A DNA stretch of 64,000 bases from Larkinella sp965227735 (GCF_965227735.1 NZ_OZ245776.1:496001-560000), one strand, 5' to 3'; shown: positions 37,611 through 48,400, numbered from the stretch's first letter. Notes: generated by a model from the sequence alone, not told the origin. Numbers and translations: made by a program.

Positions 37611-40067
37611 CTACTTCCCCACCGCTTCCCGACTCTCCAGTTTCCAGGTATTGTCAAAAAAACCGGCTTTCCGAACGCCCTTGATGCCCTCTTTGGCCAT
37701 GTCCAGGCCGAAAATCATATAATCCGGGAAACCGCTGCCAGCCGCAAAATACTGGTTGGCATCGGCGGCTTTCAGACCTGCCAAACCGGTTCCGGTCACC
37801 ACCGCCACCGAAGCTACAGGACTGTCGGCGCGGGGCCAGCTAAAATAAGCACTGACATCTTCGCCGGTATACTGCTCATTTCCAATCCGTAACGCCCCCC
37901 GACTGACCTGAATCGGGCAGTCTTTCAACAGCTTGTTCCACGCTCCGTTGGTCGTTGCATTACCAAAAAGCACGACGCCCCGATCGGCAAATTGCGCCGG
38001 ATTAAATTCCTTGTCTGATACCATGTCCACGGCGCCATTGCCCCGGTAATACCAGGTTTCGGCATCATACCGCGCTTTGTTGAACGCCCATTCGTTTTCG
38101 GCCGCCGTCCCCGTCGTGCCGTAGACAAATACCATCCGATGATTGAACGGTTCTTTAAACGTGCCATTGCGGTGAGATCCCTTCGCCGTCAAGGCCGGTT
38201 TGCTACCAACTTCCCATGCCGCATTTTTGACGAGAAATAGTTTTTCAGCCGGACTTTTGACCTGATACGCAATCGATTTCAGACTATCCATCGTAATCGT
38301 TACGGTTTCTCCAATGGCAAAATCCGCCAGATTCAGCGACAGCAGGGCGACATTATCGGTTTTCCCGGTAATCGTTTTGGCTTTTTTATCGCGTTTCAAC
38401 TGAACCCGGCTGTAGTGCAAGGGGTGTTCCTGCTGCTCGACCGATACCCAACGCATGGTCGGTGAAATGGCGGGGTTAGCGGTCGTAAAGTCAATGACGT
38501 TAACGGCGCTGTCGGCGGCAATGCGGTGCCATTTGAAATAGTCGAAAACCGGCTTCCAGTCCACACTCTCATTGCCGTACCAGTGCGACCCGCCCGGATA
38601 TTCGTAGTGCGTAAAATCGGGATGAAACGTACCGAGCAGTTTTCGCATCTGGCGGGCGTATTCCACCGAAACCGTGCGGTCGGCGTCGCCGTGCAGGATG
38701 TAGACGCCCAACGGTTTGTAATTGGACGCCAGAGCCAGCACGTTGCTGGGATTGCTGGTCCGCAAGAGCATTTTTTCCAAAGCCGTGCCGCCTTCTTCCG
38801 GAATTTTCCCGTCGTGCGAACCGTAACCGGCCAGCGTCGGATACCCGGCGCAAGGTGCAATGGCCGCCCAATTGCCGGGAAACGTCGCTCCCAGATACCA
38901 GGTGCCGTGTCCGCCCATCGAGTGGCCGGTCAGGTAAATGCGCTGCGGATCGGGTTTGAATTGCTTTTTGGCAATATCCAGCACTTCCAGGGCATCCAGT
39001 CGCCCCCAGTCTTCCCAGTTGAAACCACGGGGCCGCCGGTTGGTCGGTGCCACCAGAACGCCCCAGTCTTTCGGCTGATAGGCCCGCGCCTGCCCAATGG
39101 CTTCGACCCCGGCCCCGTGGACCGACAGAAACAAAGCCGGGGCGTGTCCGTCCGGTTTGGTCTGGGGGGCCACCCCGAAATACTGAACACTGCCGTCGAT
39201 GGCACTGATGAAGGTCTGGCTGTAATGCTCGCCCGGCGCAGCGACGGATAGCGTCAGTTCTTTTTCGTCAATCACTTTTCCAGACTGCACTAAATTAACC
39301 AAAACCGCTCCCTCTTCTTTTTTGGAAACGCCCGACGCGTCCATCCGGAAACCCACCTTGCGGGTGCTCAGGGCCGGAACCGTCAGCAAATCCGTCAGCA
39401 TCTCTTTGCCAGACAGGCGGCTTTTCATTTTCAGACCCGCCAGCGGTTTGTTGGTGGTGTTGACCAGGACGACTGCGCCCCAGAGCGGTTCGGTCTGACG
39501 GCCCAACACCACGCTCGGCAAGGTCGGATCTTCGATCTTCAGGAACACCGGTTTTTCGGGAAAAACGAGTTTTGCCATGAGACCCTGAAAACGCGAAAAC
39601 TGCGACGTCCGCAGGTAAATTTCATTCAGCCCTTTTTTCAGCGCGACCGGAACGGCCAGCCAGCCGAGCGCATACGGATCGCCCGCGTGAGGTGCGCCGT
39701 TGACATACACCATGTTATGCCCGGTGGCCTGTAACACGGCCACCTGATCGCGGTCGGCCTGGTACGTCAGGTAGAGGTAGCCGTTGTTAAACGAACGTCC
39801 CCGGAATTTGCCCTCCTTATCAGGGGTGACAACCTGCCAACGGAGCGAGTCGGTGCTGCTGGACAAGAGTCCCTGCCCCTCGGCCGGTTTTTTCAGATCC
39901 CCACGGTATAAATGGTACGCCAGTTGATCGGTATACAAAGCCTCACGGCCATATTGGTGACACGGCCCAATTGCCAGACCTTGAGAAAAGTTGTAAATGC
40001 GTTGCGCCTGAACCGTCAAAACCGTAGCCATGACCAAAAGCGCAGAAAGAAAGTTTCGGTTTTTCAT
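37611..40067 (-). CDS. Secreted alpha/beta-hydrolase, prolyl-oligopeptidase/esterase type
   Basis: 818 residues with signal peptide (ending VQAQ, residue 22). The N-terminal 280 residues are beta-rich. The hydrolase domain (about 285-510) has LFLSVHGAG, then GHSMGGHGTW with nucleophile Ser383, YILHGDADRTV for the Asp, and YPGGSHWYGN for the His. A C-terminal region of about 300 residues is unassigned. The short distance (18 nt) from the fucosidase gene suggests a role in removing acyl groups from the same glycan, but a peptidase role cannot be excluded. Confidence 0.75.
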   Translation of the reverse strand: MKNRNFLSALLVMATVLTVQAQRIYNFSQGLAIGPCHQYGREALYTDQLAYHLYRGDLKKPAEGQGLLSSSTDSLRWQVVTPDKEGKFRGRSFNNGYLYLTYQADRDQVAVLQATGHNMVYVNGAPHAGDPYALGWLAVPVALKKGLNEIYLRTSQFSRFQGLMAKLVFPEKPVFLKIEDPTLPSVVLGRQTEPLWGAVVLVNTTNKPLAGLKMKSRLSGKEMLTDLLTVPALSTRKVGFRMDASGVSKKEEGAVLVNLVQSGKVIDEKELTLSVAAPGEHYSQTFISAIDGSVQYFGVAPQTKPDGHAPALFLSVHGAGVEAIGQARAYQPKDWGVLVAPTNRRPRGFNWEDWGRLDALEVLDIAKKQFKPDPQRIYLTGHSMGGHGTWYLGATFPGNWAAIAPCAGYPTLAGYGSHDGKIPEEGGTALEKMLLRTSNPSNVLALASNYKPLGVYILHGDADRTVSVEYARQMRKLLGTFHPDFTHYEYPGGSHWYGNESVDWKPVFDYFKWHRIAADSAVNVIDFTTANPAISPTMRWVSVEQQEHPLHYSRVQLKRDKKAKTITGKTDNVALLSLNLADFAIGETVTITMDSLKSIAYQVKSPAEKLFLVKNAAWEVGSKPALTAKGSHRNGTFKEPFNHRMVFVYGTTGTAAENEWAFNKARYDAETWYYRGNGAVDMVSDKEFNPAQFADRGVVLFGNATTNGAWNKLLKDCPIQVSRGALRIGNEQYTGEDVSAYFSWPRADSPVASVAVVTGTGLAGLKAADANQYFAAGSGFPDYMIFGLDMAKEGIKGVRKAGFFDNTWKLESREAVGK

Positions 40068-40085
40068 CGGAAGTTCGTTAATCCA

Positions 40086-41525
40086 TTACCCAATTTTGAC
40101 AACCCAAACCGGTTTCCCGGCCAGTTGCTGCCGCAGTTTTTCCGGAACACTCACCTCCACGCCACTCCCCACTTTTTTCCATTTCAAGGCCTGTTTGCTG
40201 CCCAGAATAGTCAGCGTTGCTTTGGGTTGAGTCGGCACGATTGGGAGCGTGAGGGTGGCAGGCAATACAGTTTCGGTTTCCGTTGGCAAATACGACGCAT
40301 ACTGGACTTTGCCGTTGGCGGTAAAAGCCCACTGGTTCTGGCGGTAGGGAGCCAGCGGTTTGGTGCCATACACCGACTCGCCGTTGACCTTGATCCACTC
40401 GCCAATTTCCGCCAGCCGCGTGTAAGCTTCCTCGTGCCATTCGCCGTCGGGGCCGGGGGCGATGTTCAGCAGCAGATTGCCGTTTTTGGCCACAATATCG
40501 ACCAACATTTGCACCAGTTTACGAGCCGGTTTAAAGTTTTCTTTCGGAATGTACGACCAGCTATCGCCCATCGTCAGACAGCTTTCCCACGGAATCGGCA
40601 TGTAGTGATCCGGGATTTGCTGCTCGGGCGTTACGTAGTTTTCAAACTCGCCCGAAACCGTCCGGTCGACGACGAGCAAACCGGGCTGGTTTTGGCGACC
40701 CATCCCGGCGATGCGTTCCATGTCGATGTCCTGGCTGTAGGGAATCGTGCGCTGCCAGCTCACGGTCGAGTCGATCGTGCTGGCCGGGCGAACCCAACCG
40801 CCATCCAGCCACAGAATGTCCACTTTTCCGTACCCGGTCATCAATTCCTGAATCTGGTTGTAGGAAAAATCGCTGAATTTCTTCCAGAGTTCGGGGTATT
40901 TCTTCGGGTCGTAGCTCACGTTGCGGTCTTTCGGCGGAAAATACGGCCACCAGTACGACTCGGTATTCCAGTCGGGTTTGGAAAAATACGTGCCGACCAT
41001 AAAGCCTTCGTTCCGAAACGCTCCCAGAATTTCCTTGGTCACATTGCTGCGCGGATTCGACGCAAACGGCGATTTGGTGCTGGTAATTTTGTAGTCGGTT
41101 TGCTTCGAATCGAACATGCAAAAACCGTCGTGGTGCTTGGTCGTGAAGATCATGTACTTCATCCCTGCGGCTTTGGCGGCCGTGGCCCAGCGTTCCGGAT
41201 TGAAGCGGGTGGGGTTAAACGTAGTTTGCAGATTTTCGTACGCTTTTTTGTATCCATACCAATTACCAGACTCCGGTCCCCGGCGCACACACCAGCCTTC
41301 GTCCTCCGGGCAAAGCGACCACGACTCGACCACGCCCCACTGGCTGTAGGTGCCCCAGTGCATCAGCAGTCCGAATTTTATATCCTGCCACTGATTCAAT
41401 TTTTTCTTCACGAGACTGTCTTTCGGCCAGACATACTTGTCGTGATTTTGCTCGGAATGTTGCTGGGCAACGGCCGATCCGGCGAAAACGAGTCCGATAA
41501 GCAAACCGATGAGAATGGATTTCAT
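40086..41525 (-). CDS. Alpha-L-fucosidase, GH29
   Basis: 479 residues with a signal peptide (cut near residue 20, SAVA). The GH29 fold is evident: KFGLLMHWGTYSQWGVVESW, MKYMIFTTKHHDGFCMFDS, and VDILWLDGGW, whose Asp241 is the expected nucleophile of this retaining family. The C-terminal part includes NLLLNIAPGPDGEW, also typical. It releases L-fucose from glycans in the periplasm or at the surface and so feeds the fucose operon 3 kb away. It lies between the hexosaminidase and esterase genes on the same strand. Confidence 0.93.
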   Translation of the reverse strand: MKSILIGLLIGLVFAGSAVAQQHSEQNHDKYVWPKDSLVKKKLNQWQDIKFGLLMHWGTYSQWGVVESWSLCPEDEGWCVRRGPESGNWYGYKKAYENLQTTFNPTRFNPERWATAAKAAGMKYMIFTTKHHDGFCMFDSKQTDYKITSTKSPFASNPRSNVTKEILGAFRNEGFMVGTYFSKPDWNTESYWWPYFPPKDRNVSYDPKKYPELWKKFSDFSYNQIQELMTGYGKVDILWLDGGWVRPASTIDSTVSWQRTIPYSQDIDMERIAGMGRQNQPGLLVVDRTVSGEFENYVTPEQQIPDHYMPIPWESCLTMGDSWSYIPKENFKPARKLVQMLVDIVAKNGNLLLNIAPGPDGEWHEEAYTRLAEIGEWIKVNGESVYGTKPLAPYRQNQWAFTANGKVQYASYLPTETETVLPATLTLPIVPTQPKATLTILGSKQALKWKKVGSGVEVSVPEKLRQQLAGKPVWVVKIG

Positions 41526-41579
41526 GGGGTAAATTAATAATGGGTTAAATGATACAAATTAAACTTTCTGTTTTATTAA

Positions 41580-43889
41580 TCAATGCTTTAGCCAGTCCGA
41601 AGGCACCTCCCGGGGCTCTTCGTTGCCTTGGCTGTATTTCAATTTGAGGGTATAGCCGCCACCGCCTTCGATGAAGTCCAGTTCGACCGGGTGAAGACCC
41701 GCCTTCAATGCAACCTGCCCACTTTTCTCAATCGGGCCGTGTTGTCCGTCGTTGTCAACCACCTCGCGGTTGGCGATGCGCAGGATGCCTCCGTCGTCAC
41801 AAGTCAGAAAAAAACTGTAAACGCCGGTTTCCGGAATGGCCAGATACCCCCGAAAACGGAGTCCGAAACTGGGAGCCGTGGCCTGTGCGGGTACTTGAAT
41901 CATGGAGGTTATCAGACTTTCAGTAACCGTCGCCGAGGCCATTCCTTTGGAATTTTTGAACGAACCGGCGAAGTAATGGACTTGCAAGCCCGGTTGCGTC
42001 GTTCGGGCGGTTACGGGCTCCGCCAACGCCTGTTGCCGAAACCGGGTGGTATAGGTATCACCTTTCAGACCACCGGGCGTAAAAGCCGCAAACGTCACCG
42101 TAGTCGGCTGCGTAATGGGGAGAGCCGCGGGCAAAACCGTTGAGGTCGAATCGGGTGGCAAGCCGTCGGTTCGGTAGCGAATAACCAGGTGATCAGCCGG
42201 TTTCTGAACCGTAAAGATTGCCTTGTCGACATACACATTTTCTTCCGTAAACCCGGATAAATCGGGAAGACGATAATGAACATTCAACGCATTCAGCCGG
42301 GGATAATGGCTTTTCAGCCGCTGCAGATAGTTATCATACCGGTCTTCTTTCGTCCAGATCGCTTCGGCCAGGGCCGTCATCCGGGGCATGGCCATGTAGT
42401 TGACCCGGTTTTCGGAGGGAATGTATTCCGTCCAGATATTCGCCTGCGCCCCCTGAATCGCCGTGGCTTCGGACGCGGTCAGGCCAGCCGGGATCGGGTT
42501 GAAATGATAGACGTTGTCAAGGGAATTTTTATTGGGCAAGACATCGAAATACAACGTATTGACGGGTGTCATCACGACTGGATTGCCGTTTTTGACCGCC
42601 TTCACCGGCGCATCTTTCACCCAACTCCGCCAGTACATGATCGTCGCCGAAGCATTGATTCCCCCTTCCAGCGCATCGTCCCATACCAGCAGCTTCTTGC
42701 CCTTCGACTGAACGTATTTTTCCATGCGATGGACAAAATAACTCTGCAATTGGTTGACATCCTTCAGCCCTTCCCGCTGCATCAGCACCTTACACGCATC
42801 CGACTGCGCCCAGGTCGTTTTTTCAACCTCGTCGGCTCCCAAATGAACATACCGGCTTGGAAATAAGGCCATGATCTCATCCAGCACCGCTTGCGTAAAT
42901 TCGTAGGTGGTTTCATTGCAGGGGCAAATCGGCACCGAGAAATCCTTGCCCCACCCCTCTTTTCCGGTGCAACTCAGAAACGGATACGCTTTGATGGCAG
43001 CCGCCAAATGGCCCGGCATATCGATTTCCGGAACAATGTCGATGTGCCGGGCGGCCGCGTAGGCGATGAGTTGCTTCATCTCAGCCTGCGTGTAAAAACC
43101 GCCGTACAGCGTTTTCCCGTCTTTCTGAATCAGGTGCTTCGACGGCAAGGCAAAGTCCGGGTTGGTTTTCGCCCGCTCCAGCACCACCGAATCCTGGTTG
43201 TTGAACGTCCGCCAGGCCCCCACTTCGGTCAGTTTCGGGTACTTTTTGATTTCGATCCGCCAGCCCTGATCGTCGGTCAGGTGCAGGTGAAAGGTGTTGA
43301 ATTTGTACAGAGCCAGCAGGTCGATGAACTTTCGAAGGTAATCCATCGAAAAGAAATGCCGCGAGACGTCCAGGTGCATTCCCCGCCAGGCATACGCCGG
43401 TTGGTCTTCAATCTGCACCGCCGGAACCGCCAGTGACTGGATCGGGAAATTTGACCGGTTTTCCAGCGCGACCGGCAGCAACTGCCGCAGCGTTTGAATG
43501 GCCCGGAACATCCCCGCCGGTTCTTTCGCCGTCAACGTTACTGTTTTGGGCGTAACGGTCAGCCGGTACCCTTCCGGCGCCGTCAATCCGGCGTCATACT
43601 GAAAAATAAGTTGTGTCGCCGTCAGTTTGCCCACTTTCGCCAGCGGTTTTTCAAAGCCGGTTTCCAGCATCGTGCGCAAATAATCCGCTTCACGACGAAA
43701 AAGGGCGGCTGATTTTGGGATGACAATGCCGGTTTCCGGCGTCAGAACAGCCTGGCCCGGTTTGGGGGTCAGTGACGTCGGATACGGGATGATGGCGTAC
43801 CTTTCGGCGACGGCCTGCGCGTGTAGCGTCGACCGATTCCAGACGCTGAGTATTACTAACAAAACCACTATTCTACTTTTCCTATACAT
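41580..43889 (-). CDS. Beta-N-acetylhexosaminidase, GH20, with C-terminal PA14 domain
   Basis: 769 residues from the ATG at 43889, which places a signal peptide at the start (MYRKSRIVVLLVILSVW... HAQ). The frame is open to 44063, but that stretch is the repeat element and not coding. Domains: GH20b about 30-160; catalytic TIM barrel about 165-520 with HLHLTDDQGWRIEI, DIVPEIDMPGH and the catalytic pair Asp353-Glu354 in HLGADEVEKTTW; a small Ig-like domain about 540-610; and a PA14 domain about 625-765 (YFAGSFKN, GVYSFFLTCDDGGILRI). It removes terminal GlcNAc or GalNAc. PA14 probably binds the glycan. Confidence 0.93.
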   Translation of the reverse strand: MYRKSRIVVLLVILSVWNRSTLHAQAVAERYAIIPYPTSLTPKPGQAVLTPETGIVIPKSAALFRREADYLRTMLETGFEKPLAKVGKLTATQLIFQYDAGLTAPEGYRLTVTPKTVTLTAKEPAGMFRAIQTLRQLLPVALENRSNFPIQSLAVPAVQIEDQPAYAWRGMHLDVSRHFFSMDYLRKFIDLLALYKFNTFHLHLTDDQGWRIEIKKYPKLTEVGAWRTFNNQDSVVLERAKTNPDFALPSKHLIQKDGKTLYGGFYTQAEMKQLIAYAAARHIDIVPEIDMPGHLAAAIKAYPFLSCTGKEGWGKDFSVPICPCNETTYEFTQAVLDEIMALFPSRYVHLGADEVEKTTWAQSDACKVLMQREGLKDVNQLQSYFVHRMEKYVQSKGKKLLVWDDALEGGINASATIMYWRSWVKDAPVKAVKNGNPVVMTPVNTLYFDVLPNKNSLDNVYHFNPIPAGLTASEATAIQGAQANIWTEYIPSENRVNYMAMPRMTALAEAIWTKEDRYDNYLQRLKSHYPRLNALNVHYRLPDLSGFTEENVYVDKAIFTVQKPADHLVIRYRTDGLPPDSTSTVLPAALPITQPTTVTFAAFTPGGLKGDTYTTRFRQQALAEPVTARTTQPGLQVHYFAGSFKNSKGMASATVTESLITSMIQVPAQATAPSFGLRFRGYLAIPETGVYSFFLTCDDGGILRIANREVVDNDGQHGPIEKSGQVALKAGLHPVELDFIEGGGGYTLKLKYSQGNEEPREVPSDWLKH

Positions 43890-43935
43890 ACTTACACGCT
43901 GTTCATGGTGTCTTAAAAATGGCCTACTTAATTCC

Positions 43936-44097
43936 TGCGCTGATCGCGATTTGCAATCGCGATCCTCTCTGTTTCGGATTTGTAATCCGAAATTAGCCCT
44001 GCTCGTGAAGGGCGTTAAAAAAAGCAGATTACAAATCCGAAACAGAGTGGGTCGCGATTGCAACGGCGCCGGCCGCCCGGTCGCGACCAGCGGACGC
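43936..44097. mobile_element. MITE/REP-like palindromic element with 12-bp flanking direct repeats
   Basis: Between the vanadium-peroxidase and GH20 genes lies a large imperfect palindrome. Arms 43951-43987 and 44027-44063 match in 35 of 37 positions in inverted orientation. The ends (TGCGCTGATCGCGA and, reversed, TCCGCTGGTCGCGA) are also similar. Inside are two perfect hairpins: GATCGCGATT/AATCGCGATC with a 3-nt loop at 43942-43964, and TTCGGATT/AATCCGAA at 43973-43991. The sequence CTACTTAATTCC occurs on both sides (43924-43935 and 44098-44109), like a target-site duplication; one copy holds the stop of the vanadium-peroxidase gene. There is no transposase, so it would be non-autonomous. 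Confidence 0.7.
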
Positions 44098-45413
44098 TAC
44101 TTAATTCCCATTTTTTGAATAAAAAACCGTCCGATCTGCTTGCCCTGCGCCACGCCGTTTTCAATGGAATCCCGGAAGTGAATCCCGCCGTACAAACGGG
44201 AAACGGCGGCTTCACTGGCGGCCTGTTCAAATGACCGGAACGACCGGGCCGGAATCCCAAATTCCAGTTCCACCGTGTCGGTATAGGTGACCGGCCCACC
44301 GGCCAGGGTCGTCAAAACCGTCGCAATGGCTGCCGACATCACACTGTGGCCACTGGTGTATTCCGGAAATGGGGGCGTTTGCAACATTGGTCGCCAGTCC
44401 CGGTCAAGGTGCTGATTGATAAAGGTTTCCGGACGAATCCGGTTGCTGTGGTATTTTTCTTCCCAGCACGAGATAAACGCATCGGCCATTGTCAACCCCA
44501 CCAGCGTGTGCCAGCGCACGGTTTCGGCCAGCGACAGGTTTCGCTGGAGGCAGACAATGCTGGTGATCCCCATCCAATGCCCGCCCGGCGTGATTTTCTT
44601 GGTCCCGAAACTAACGTGGCCCTTCTGGTTCAGGAAAAAAGGATTGCAGTCCCAGAAATTGGCAATGTGCCGTTTCTGATCGGTCAGCGCGCGGGTCGTG
44701 TCGTATACTTCTTTTGCCAGTTGAAAAAACGGCGATCCGGCCTTTTCGTCGTACTTCACCATTGGCAAAGGCCGAAACTGCGACGCACTATCGAGTAGAA
44801 AAGGGCGCAATCTGGGCCAATGGGGCTCATACGCTTCCGAGTAGGCCGGGGGCGTCGGTTGCCAGTAACCCGGTTCGTTCGTGGGCGTGAAACGCAAATA
44901 ACCGCTCGTTTTGATGTAACCATCCTGAGCCGCATACCGGACGAGTTTTTTTACCAGCGTATCGGCATAGGCCCGCGTGGCCAGGATACGGGCGTCCGTC
45001 AGCCGAAACCGGTTTTTGGCTTCTTTCACCAACGCCAGCCGGTCTTTTTCAAGTGTATAGCCCGATGGCAATAACTCCTCCCCCATGCGCAGCAGGGCGT
45101 ACAAACTGCCAAACCGGGCGTCAATTTGGGTGTCGGGCTGTCCGGTAAACGCCGGATAACTGCGCAGCAAACCGCCAAAAGGGACATAATTGGCCGGGCG
45201 TTTTTGCTGGTACAGCAATTCGTAGGCAGCCAGGTTGGCATACGCATAATACCGGGCCGATGCGCAGGGGCCGGTGACGTCGTTGACCATGACATCGGTC
45301 AGTTTTTTCAAGGTTTTCGCGTAGGCATCAGCTTCCGTTTCCACCACAGGCGGTTCGGCCCGGAGGGTGAGGCTGCAAGCCAGCAGCAACAGAACTGGGA
45401 GTCTTTTTTTCAT
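44097..45413 (-). CDS. Vanadium-haloperoxidase/PAP2-superfamily secreted protein (copy 1)
   Basis: 438 residues from the ATG at 45413; a TTG two codons earlier would overlap the upstream stop. The signal peptide ends near LRAEPP. All residues of the vanadate/phosphate pocket are present: Lys320 and Arg327 in KYHSNRIRP (Kx6RP), TSGH with Ser354-Gly355-His356, and Arg406 to His412 in SRLYGGIH. The protein could be a vanadium-dependent haloperoxidase or a phosphatase of the same fold; sequence alone does not decide. It starts 2 nt after the FG-GAP gene and is the last gene of a SusC-SusD cassette. It is paralogous to the protein at 54001-55326. Confidence 0.85.
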   Translation of the reverse strand: MKKRLPVLLLLACSLTLRAEPPVVETEADAYAKTLKKLTDVMVNDVTGPCASARYYAYANLAAYELLYQQKRPANYVPFGGLLRSYPAFTGQPDTQIDARFGSLYALLRMGEELLPSGYTLEKDRLALVKEAKNRFRLTDARILATRAYADTLVKKLVRYAAQDGYIKTSGYLRFTPTNEPGYWQPTPPAYSEAYEPHWPRLRPFLLDSASQFRPLPMVKYDEKAGSPFFQLAKEVYDTTRALTDQKRHIANFWDCNPFFLNQKGHVSFGTKKITPGGHWMGITSIVCLQRNLSLAETVRWHTLVGLTMADAFISCWEEKYHSNRIRPETFINQHLDRDWRPMLQTPPFPEYTSGHSVMSAAIATVLTTLAGGPVTYTDTVELEFGIPARSFRSFEQAASEAAVSRLYGGIHFRDSIENGVAQGKQIGRFFIQKMGIK

Positions 45414-45415
45414 AC

Positions 45416-48400
45416 TCAACGGGTCTTTTGGTAAACCCGGATGCTGTCATTATTGCGGCCAAACAAGATGGTCAGGGTGTCATTCTGTTCCAGAACGACA
45501 AGGTCCCGCACGTCGCCCTCGACCCGAAAACCGGATTTTAGCTGCGGTACATACGAAAACCGGAACGTTCCGTTGTTTTTAAACAGCGAACCGTAATTGG
45601 CATCCATCTTTCCAATCTTGATGCGGGTATACGACTGGTTTCCTCCAACCAGCAAATCCTTCAAACCGTCGCCATCGTAGTCGACCAGCGCCAGGGCAAA
45701 AATGGGCGCAAATTGGGCTTCAACGGGCAGGTCATGTTTGATAAAGGTGCCATCCCCCTTGTTTTCCAGCAGGATAGAACTGAAGGTGGTCGCCTGAAGC
45801 GTGTCGGCGCGGGTCAGTTGTTCCGGCGTCAGGATCTCTTTCAGGGTGGCGTCGGCGAAGGACTGGTAGGTCGGAAATTTCCGGCGAAGTGGAAAAAGCT
45901 GGTTGAGGGCTTCGTCGCGGCTCACCAACGGATACGAACGACCCTGGTTGTAATAACACAGAAACGGATCGATGGCTTCATTCTGGTCAAAATCGCCGTA
46001 TACCATCGTCACCGGCTCGGTTTCGGCCGGTTTCATCTGGCTGTTGCGGCCAAAATTGCCGACTACCAAATCCAGATCGCCGTCGTTGTCAAGGTCGGCG
46101 GTTTCAATGCGGTTCCACCAGCCGTTTAAATGAGTGAATGAGTGAATGAGTGAATGAGTGAATACCCTGCCGGATTCATTTTTTAGAACGGATATGGGCA
46201 TCCACTCGCCGACGAGGACGAGGTCTTGCCATCCGTCTTTGTCAACATCGAGCGTGACGGCGTCGGTGACCAGACCGATTTTGGTTAGAAAGGGCGCAAG
46301 CTGAGCGGTTTTATCGGTAAAAATGCCTTTGCCATCGTTGATGAGGATGCGACTGCTGGTGGGTTCGGGATACCGGCCCGGTATGACCCGGCCCCCAACG
46401 AACAAATCGAGGTCACCGTCTTTGTCGAAATCCAGCGAAACGACGCAGGCATCACTGATGGTTTCGTCGGGAAGCGCCCCGGTTTGCCGCGTAAAATTCC
46501 CTTTTCCGTCGTTGAGATACAACCGGTCCTGCAACAGCAGATCGTCGGGCAAATAGGCAAAACCGCCACTGGCTACGTACAAATCCGGATCGCCGTCGCC
46601 GTCGGCATCGAAAAACAGCGCGTCCGTGTCTTCGTGCATTTTGTCCGCATCGAAAGCCGGTTGCGGGCTTACCTGCCAGCTTCCATTCTTTTGCTGCAAA
46701 AGCAAGCTTCCCGCCTGACCTTTCGCACCGGCGGCATACAAATCGATCAGGCCGTCGCCATTCACATCCGCCTTTGCCAAGTGCGGCCCCTGAAACGATA
46801 ACATATTGGGAATCAGTAACTGTCGTTTGAAATCATTGTAAGCATCCTCCGTATGCCGGTACGGGAGCGAATCGGTAAGAAATTCCGTAAAAACCGGTTT
46901 CTCCGGGACGGTTTTGTTCCAGTCATATTTTCCGGCTGCCTCCTCCGGTTTCAAAACCAGCTTTTGGTTGGCCTTTACGCCCCGCAATACCTGCATCTGG
47001 TCATTCGGCCAGACAATCCGCAGACTATCGACGGTTGTCGCCTTTCCCACACCAAAATGCAACGGCGTGTGCATGCAGGACTGAAAACCGCGCGAGGGGT
47101 TAAACTCCTGATACTGCGTCATTCCCTGGCTATACACCCATACTTTGGTTCCGGCAGTGAGTGTCGCCGAGCTGTTCCCGAGCTGAACCTGCAAATAATG
47201 CTGCTCCGAAACCCGGCTGTCGTTGCGGTAAATCGAGGGCGGAACGTTGATGTTGTTGGTGATGATTTCCAGATCGCCGTCGTTGTCCAGATCGGCATAA
47301 ACCGCCCCGTTCGAAAGCGCTTTCTGGTCCAGCCCCCAGGCTTTTACCTTGTTTTCGAACGTCAACTGACCGCTATTCCGGAAAATGTAATGCTGGGTTG
47401 TGGTCGACGGCATTTGTCTGAGAATATCCATCATGGCCGTCGAATCGCCCCGGGCAATCTTCAACTGCTGGTCGGCGTAGAACTTCATGAAGTCCATGTT
47501 GGTGTAATCCCGCAGGTAGCCGTTGGTGACGTACAGATCCTTCCAGCCGTCGTTGTCAAAATCCGCAAATAGCGGACACCAGCTCCAGTCGGTATTGGAG
47601 ATGCCCGCCAGTTGTCCGATTTCGCTGAATTTAGGCACCCGAAAACCGTTCTCTTTTTGAACGCCGGTATGCAACTGCAACATGTTCCGCATCAACTGGT
47701 GGTCGAACCCGTTGCGGAGCATGTTCTGGTAGGTTTCGTAATTCTCCGGGCCATAGAGCAGTTTTTGCCGCCGGTTGTCTTCGGGCAGCATGTCGAGCGT
47801 GAAAATATCCGGCCAGCCGTCGTTGTTGATATCCGTCACCTCGTTGCCCATCGAAAAGTAGCTCAAATGCCCGACCGACTTATCCAGCGAATCGTAAAAG
47901 TGGCCCTTTCCGTCGTTGAGATAGAGGTAATCCTGTTCGATGTAGTCATTGGAAACGTAAATATCGGGCCAGCCATCGAGGTTGATGTCGGCAATGGCAA
48001 CGCCCAGTCCGAAACCGATCGGATTGCCTTTGATCCCGGCTGCTTCGCTGACGTCCACGAACCTTCCATTGTCGTTGCGGAGCAAGCGGTCGCCCGCAAA
48101 CTCGTCGCGCATGGCTTTTACGGCAGCCGCATCGAACCGCTTGAAATCCTTGATGTTGTGGTTGAGCAGAAAACAGTCCAGATCGCCATCTTTGTCATAA
48201 TCAAAGAAAGCGGCCTGGGTGCTGTGGGTGGGCAGATCCAGTCCATATTGGGTGGCCTGATCCGTAAACGTTAGATTTTTGTTGTTAATATACAGCCGGT
48301 TGCGCCGTTGTTCCGGTCGTCCGCTGCCGGAGTAACAGACGTAAATATCCAGCCAGCCATCGCGGTTGATGTCGACCAGCGTCACGCCGGTTTTCCACCC

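Noticed and set aside
39912..41537. 541-codon plus-strand frame opposite the fucosidase gene
   Set aside because: Antisense to a clear GH29 gene; sequence is Arg/Pro/His-rich as usual for shadows.
43890..44063. N-terminal extension of the GH20 frame
   Set aside because: It runs into the palindromic element; the signal peptide begins at 43889.
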